64,000 nt of DNA from JAWVZS01 sp964507825 (GTDB taxonomy: Archaea; Thermoproteota; Nitrososphaeria; Nitrososphaerales; Nitrosopumilaceae). Below, one piece after another: positions 61,481 to 64,000 of the stretch; the first letter of the stretch is position 1, and every line of letters begins with the position of its first letter. The notes under the pieces are model-generated. The model searched no databases. It worked only from the letters and a program-made list of their open reading frames with translations, and had not been told where the DNA came from. The stretch is from positions 18,869 through 82,868 of the forward strand of contig CAZDQM010000071.1 of NCBI GenBank assembly GCA_964507825.1, read 5' to 3'. Made by a program: the position numbers and the translations under genes.

Positions 61481-62230
61481 ATGGAGCAGGACACGTATTT
61501 TTGCAATTATATGCCATATGATGAAAACCATAGTTATCTTTTTAATGGAAATTATCAGGATCTACTTGTGAATGCAGTTTTAGGCCAAAGGGCACCAAAT
61601 CTAGGAATCTCCGAGTGGGTGCAGGGACTTCCTACCAATTTTGATCAGGAAAAGGATCACATTATAGTGACAGAGGTGTTTCAGGTCAATTGCCCGGGCT
61701 GTTTTCTGTATGGAATGCCTGCAATGATAGACATCTACAACAGGTACAGGGACGAGGGTGTGCGAGTCCTAGGTATGGCCACGGCCTTTGAGGATTTTGA
61801 TAAAAACACTTTGGATAATTTGAAGATGCTAGTTGAGACGGGTGAGGTGATTGGTGATACGCTAAACGGGCTGTCACAGTACGGGCAGTTGGATGGAAAC
61901 AAGCTTCGCTACAAAATCCCGTTTCCTGTAGCCATGGACATGCTGACCAAGGTGGAGGGCGAACCAGGCCGGGAAAAAATAATGGAGTTCATCCACAGCC
62001 AGATTCCAGAATTTGATTCACAGCCGGAGGATTACAAGAATCAGATAATCAAGAGGGTAAAGGACCACATGATGGCAAAAGAGTATTCAGCAGAAACATT
62101 TGAGAAATACGCATTGCGGGGCACGCCTTCTACCATTATCGTGGATCGACGAGGAATACTCAGGGATGTGTCATTTGGCCAGACGGGGCATGTGGAGCAG
62201 ATTATCCAGTCCCTGCTTGGCGAGGACTAG
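61481..62230 (+). CDS. Redoxin-domain (TlpA-like) protein
   Basis: About 249 residues. Active-site CPGC in FQVNCPGCFLYGMPAM and the cis-Pro region RGTPSTIIVDRRGILRDVSF define a thioredoxin fold, with a long (~90-residue) insertion between the two. No signal peptide, so cytoplasmic. The N-terminal ~45 residues precede the fold. ATG 61481 is chosen over a TTG at 61460; a later ATG is possible. Probably thiol-disulfide exchange. Confidence 0.8.
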   Translation: MEQDTYFCNYMPYDENHSYLFNGNYQDLLVNAVLGQRAPNLGISEWVQGLPTNFDQEKDHIIVTEVFQVNCPGCFLYGMPAMIDIYNRYRDEGVRVLGMATAFEDFDKNTLDNLKMLVETGEVIGDTLNGLSQYGQLDGNKLRYKIPFPVAMDMLTKVEGEPGREKIMEFIHSQIPEFDSQPEDYKNQIIKRVKDHMMAKEYSAETFEKYALRGTPSTIIVDRRGILRDVSFGQTGHVEQIIQSLLGED

Positions 62231-62400
62231 GCGATCCAACTAAAGCGGCATGTATAGAACAGACCGTCATGCTCGGGTTAAAATCCACCCGTCTTTTAGT
62301 AGGCGGTAAATTTCCGATGTAATTATACCTAGAAAGTCATGTGTTGGTGCTACTTTACTAGGTCCATAATGAAGAGTTGCGGCATGTCATCAAGACAGGA

Positions 62401-63213
62401 TCAGTTCCATCGTACTGCAAGTCGTCTGACGTGCATTATGCCCGCTAGGGGCCCAAAGTAAATTCCAGCGTTTAATGCAATGATTCCCAATCCGTATCCG
62501 ATCATTTCATGCTCTGAGTCAATATCAACATAGTTTAGGATTGCAAGTGTGGCAAGTAGTGGAGAGATCGCCGCCCTGACTATCTCCTTGAATGCAGGAT
62601 TATTCCTTTCCCAATCTGCAACGGTTGGGGAAAACAGGTAATAGAAATGGTTGAATCCACTCATGAATGCAGAACCAGACTGCGTTTTCAACACTATGTT
62701 ATCACGTATCTCCCGCAGAGACTGAACCTGTGGTGCCGTTTCAGAGTCATATGTAGCAGTAGCAATCAGGCATCCACTGTACTCAGAACCCGTGGCGTGT
62801 TCCGTCGCATCAACAACCCTGAGGGATTCGGTTCCAGTAATCTTCAGAGTATGCATGCCTGTTCCATTGAATTGGGTAGTGATGAACCATATTTTGTCGT
62901 TTGATCGGATGGTTGGATCAAAGTCCTGATCATTGAGTGTGATGGCTAGCTCGCCGTCAAGGAGGATTTTTGGAATGGTGATTTCACCTAGGTTGTTTTC
63001 TAGACCACTGACAACGCTTAGCGACAAGGTTTTTTGTGGAAGGTCAAACGTAGAGTCAGAGATGTCATAGTTTGCAGTGACCAATATTTCAAACTCTTGC
63101 CCACCCGCATCAACATACAGCCTGTTATTTAGGCCGGTCTTGTCAGACAGCTGTCCAAAAGCCGGAACAAGCATGAGTCCGACTAGAATCGTAGTTAAAA
63201 GTAGCGCCTTCAA
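62401..63213 (-). CDS. Surface protein with CFI-box-type C-terminal domain
   Basis: About 270 residues. Signal peptide KALLLTTILVGLMLVPAFG, a ~110-residue beta domain, then the CFI-box pattern CLIATATYDSETAPQVQSLR followed by NHFYYLFSPTVADWERNNPA and two helices at the C-terminus. The pattern is typical of archaeal cell-surface proteins thought to be processed or anchored through this region. TTG 63213 follows the rpl15e stop by one base; a GTG at 63237 is the alternative. Confidence 0.8.
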   Translation of the reverse strand: MKALLLTTILVGLMLVPAFGQLSDKTGLNNRLYVDAGGQEFEILVTANYDISDSTFDLPQKTLSLSVVSGLENNLGEITIPKILLDGELAITLNDQDFDPTIRSNDKIWFITTQFNGTGMHTLKITGTESLRVVDATEHATGSEYSGCLIATATYDSETAPQVQSLREIRDNIVLKTQSGSAFMSGFNHFYYLFSPTVADWERNNPAFKEIVRAAISPLLATLAILNYVDIDSEHEMIGYGLGIIALNAGIYFGPLAGIMHVRRLAVRWN

Positions 63214-63214
63214 T

Positions 63215-63673
63215 TTATGCAGGTAGAGAAACCACACGCCTGCGTAGTTCTACGTCCTTTGATATTCTTGAATGGAAGGGATCAGCCAAGATGACCTCAA
63301 ACCAATAATGAATGCCGTCCTTGTAGACAAAGTACGATCCAAGTAGCTTCATGTTAGGGTATTTTTCAAGGACCCTGTTTTCTGCAACCTGTTTCATTGA
63401 GATATCGGCCTTGATCCTAGTAACACCTAGATGCTTTGGCCTTCTGCCGCCGCGCGGCCTCTGTTTCCTCATGCCGCCAGTTCCGACCCTCATACGCACC
63501 ACAATTATGCCCTGTTTTGCTTTGTACCCAAGCCTTCTTGCCCTTTGAATTCTGCTAGGCTTGTCGATGCGTATAGAGGCGTTTTGTTTGCGCCACTTTA
63601 CAACTCTGTTCCGAATATCCGGAGAATTGTTCTTCCACAAGCTAATCCAAGATTTGTCCTGCGCACTAGGCAT
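63215..63673 (-). CDS. rpl15e: 50S ribosomal protein L15e
   Basis: 152 residues, very basic. RARRLGYKAKQGIIVVRMRV and GGRRPKHLGVTRIKADISMK are characteristic. rRNA-binding large-subunit protein of archaea and eukaryotes. ATG at 63673, upstream of the surface-protein gene on the same strand. Confidence 0.96.
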   Translation of the reverse strand: MPSAQDKSWISLWKNNSPDIRNRVVKWRKQNASIRIDKPSRIQRARRLGYKAKQGIIVVRMRVGTGGMRKQRPRGGRRPKHLGVTRIKADISMKQVAENRVLEKYPNMKLLGSYFVYKDGIHYWFEVILADPFHSRISKDVELRRRVVSLPA

Positions 63674-63756
63674 ATAGTAATTGGCTGTGACCCACTTAAT
63701 ATATTATTCAACAGATTTGGCGCGGATTACACATGTATCACTACTGAAAGCATGAC

Positions 63757-63870
63757 TGCTCCATTATACAGACGTATATCAGATTTGATGAGATGACGTA
63801 ATCATCAAGGAGCATTGCGCGCATTGTCATGCTCCATTATACAGACGTATATCAGATTAGATGAGATGAC
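63757..63870. repeat. 41-bp direct repeat, two copies
   Basis: TGCTCCATTATACAGACGTA then TATCAGATTTGATGAGATGAC at 63757-63797 recurs at 63830-63870 with one change (TTTG to TTAG). The 32 bases between are unrelated. No third copy to the window end. Confidence 0.85.
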
Positions 63871-63871
63871 T

Positions 63872-64000
63872 CTAGTTTGCGCGGCAGGCCTCTAGACGGT
63901 CTAGTTCGTCATATACACGATTCCAGTTCTCGTTTGGGCCGCGGTCCTGCCAGGCAGAATCCTGCCTGTCGGGGCGCGCCTTGATATCAGATATAGTATA
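63872..64000 (-). CDS. C-terminus of an unknown protein, cut by window edge
   Basis: The minus-strand frame ending TAG at 63872-63874 is open to the edge. The last 42 residues end WNRVYDELDRLEACRAN, hydrophilic and helical. The upstream half is missing; no family can be named. Confidence 0.5.
   Translation of the reverse strand, partial: YTISDIKARPDRQDSAWQDRGPNENWNRVYDELDRLEACRAN

Noticed and set aside
63757..63870. CRISPR array
   Set aside because: Only two repeats and no cas genes or leader; reported as a direct repeat instead.

Overview
The window reads as a chromosomal segment of an ammonia-oxidising-type archaeon (Nitrososphaeria/Thaumarchaeota, most likely Nitrosopumilales). The assignment rests on gene content: an archaeal two-domain Cdc48, aEF1B with its Zn-ribbon partner, Rpo7-Spt4, L15e and L40e, Pth2, TruD, the archaeal DUF359 dephospho-CoA kinase, a NurA-HerA-Mre11-Rad50 operon, pyruvoyl arginine decarboxylase, membrane cupredoxin proteins and CFI-box surface proteins. 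TATA-like boxes about 25 bases before start codons (leaderless mRNAs), frequent TTG/GTG starts and a tRNA intron outside the anticodon loop agree with this. Base composition is intermediate, not the very AT-rich type of many marine relatives. No ammonia-oxidation gene lies in the window, so the physiology is inferred from relatedness.

Layout. 1-7.9 kb: folate C1 genes (folD end, MTHFS), ileS, a Dps-like ferritin, sucCD, rpl40e and an intron-containing tRNA-Val. 8-9 kb: a gene-poor stretch with degenerate repeats and a small element with inverted ends. 9-18.5 kb: a small membrane protein, soluble pyrophosphatase, M3 peptidase, secreted spondin-domain and NTR-like proteins, two micro zinc proteins beside an XPD/DinG-like helicase, arginine decarboxylase and a peroxiredoxin. 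18.6-26.7 kb: tRNA-Thr, a DEAD-box RNA helicase with a long leader, an Lrp-type RAM protein, several lineage-specific small proteins, DoxX and a DUF255 thioredoxin-fold protein. 26.7-28.2 kb: a second gene-poor stretch with a tiny gene, gene remnants and a repeat. 28.2-35 kb: alcohol dehydrogenase, small zinc and membrane proteins, then truD, a beta-propeller secretory protein and pth2.

35-47 kb: geranylgeranyl reductase, the Zn-ribbon/aEF1B pair, Cdc48, heme O synthase opposite a membrane double-cupredoxin, a JAMM protease, H+-pyrophosphatase, a SprT-like protein, dephospho-CoA kinase and Mrp. 47.5-51.5 kb: Rpo7-Spt4-NadC facing TPR-NadA-NadX, which gives a complete aspartate-to-NaMN route without NadB. 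52.7-59.2 kb: the DNA end-resection operon nurA-herA-mre11-rad50. 59.2-64 kb: a PIN-like protein divergent from a CARF-like/wHTH regulator with a palindrome at its start, a HEAT-repeat protein, a redoxin, a CFI-box surface protein, L15e and the end of an unknown gene.

The most unusual content is intergenic. At least three repeat families are visible: a roughly 90-bp GTAC-ended, multi-hairpin element in four full or near-full copies and one half copy; a 71-91 bp element with GTAACTGTT inverted ends in two opposite copies; and a roughly 46-bp repeat in two opposite copies, one abutting the previous element. They look like small non-autonomous mobile or structured elements of the lineage. No CRISPR array, rRNA operon, transposase or complete prophage was seen.
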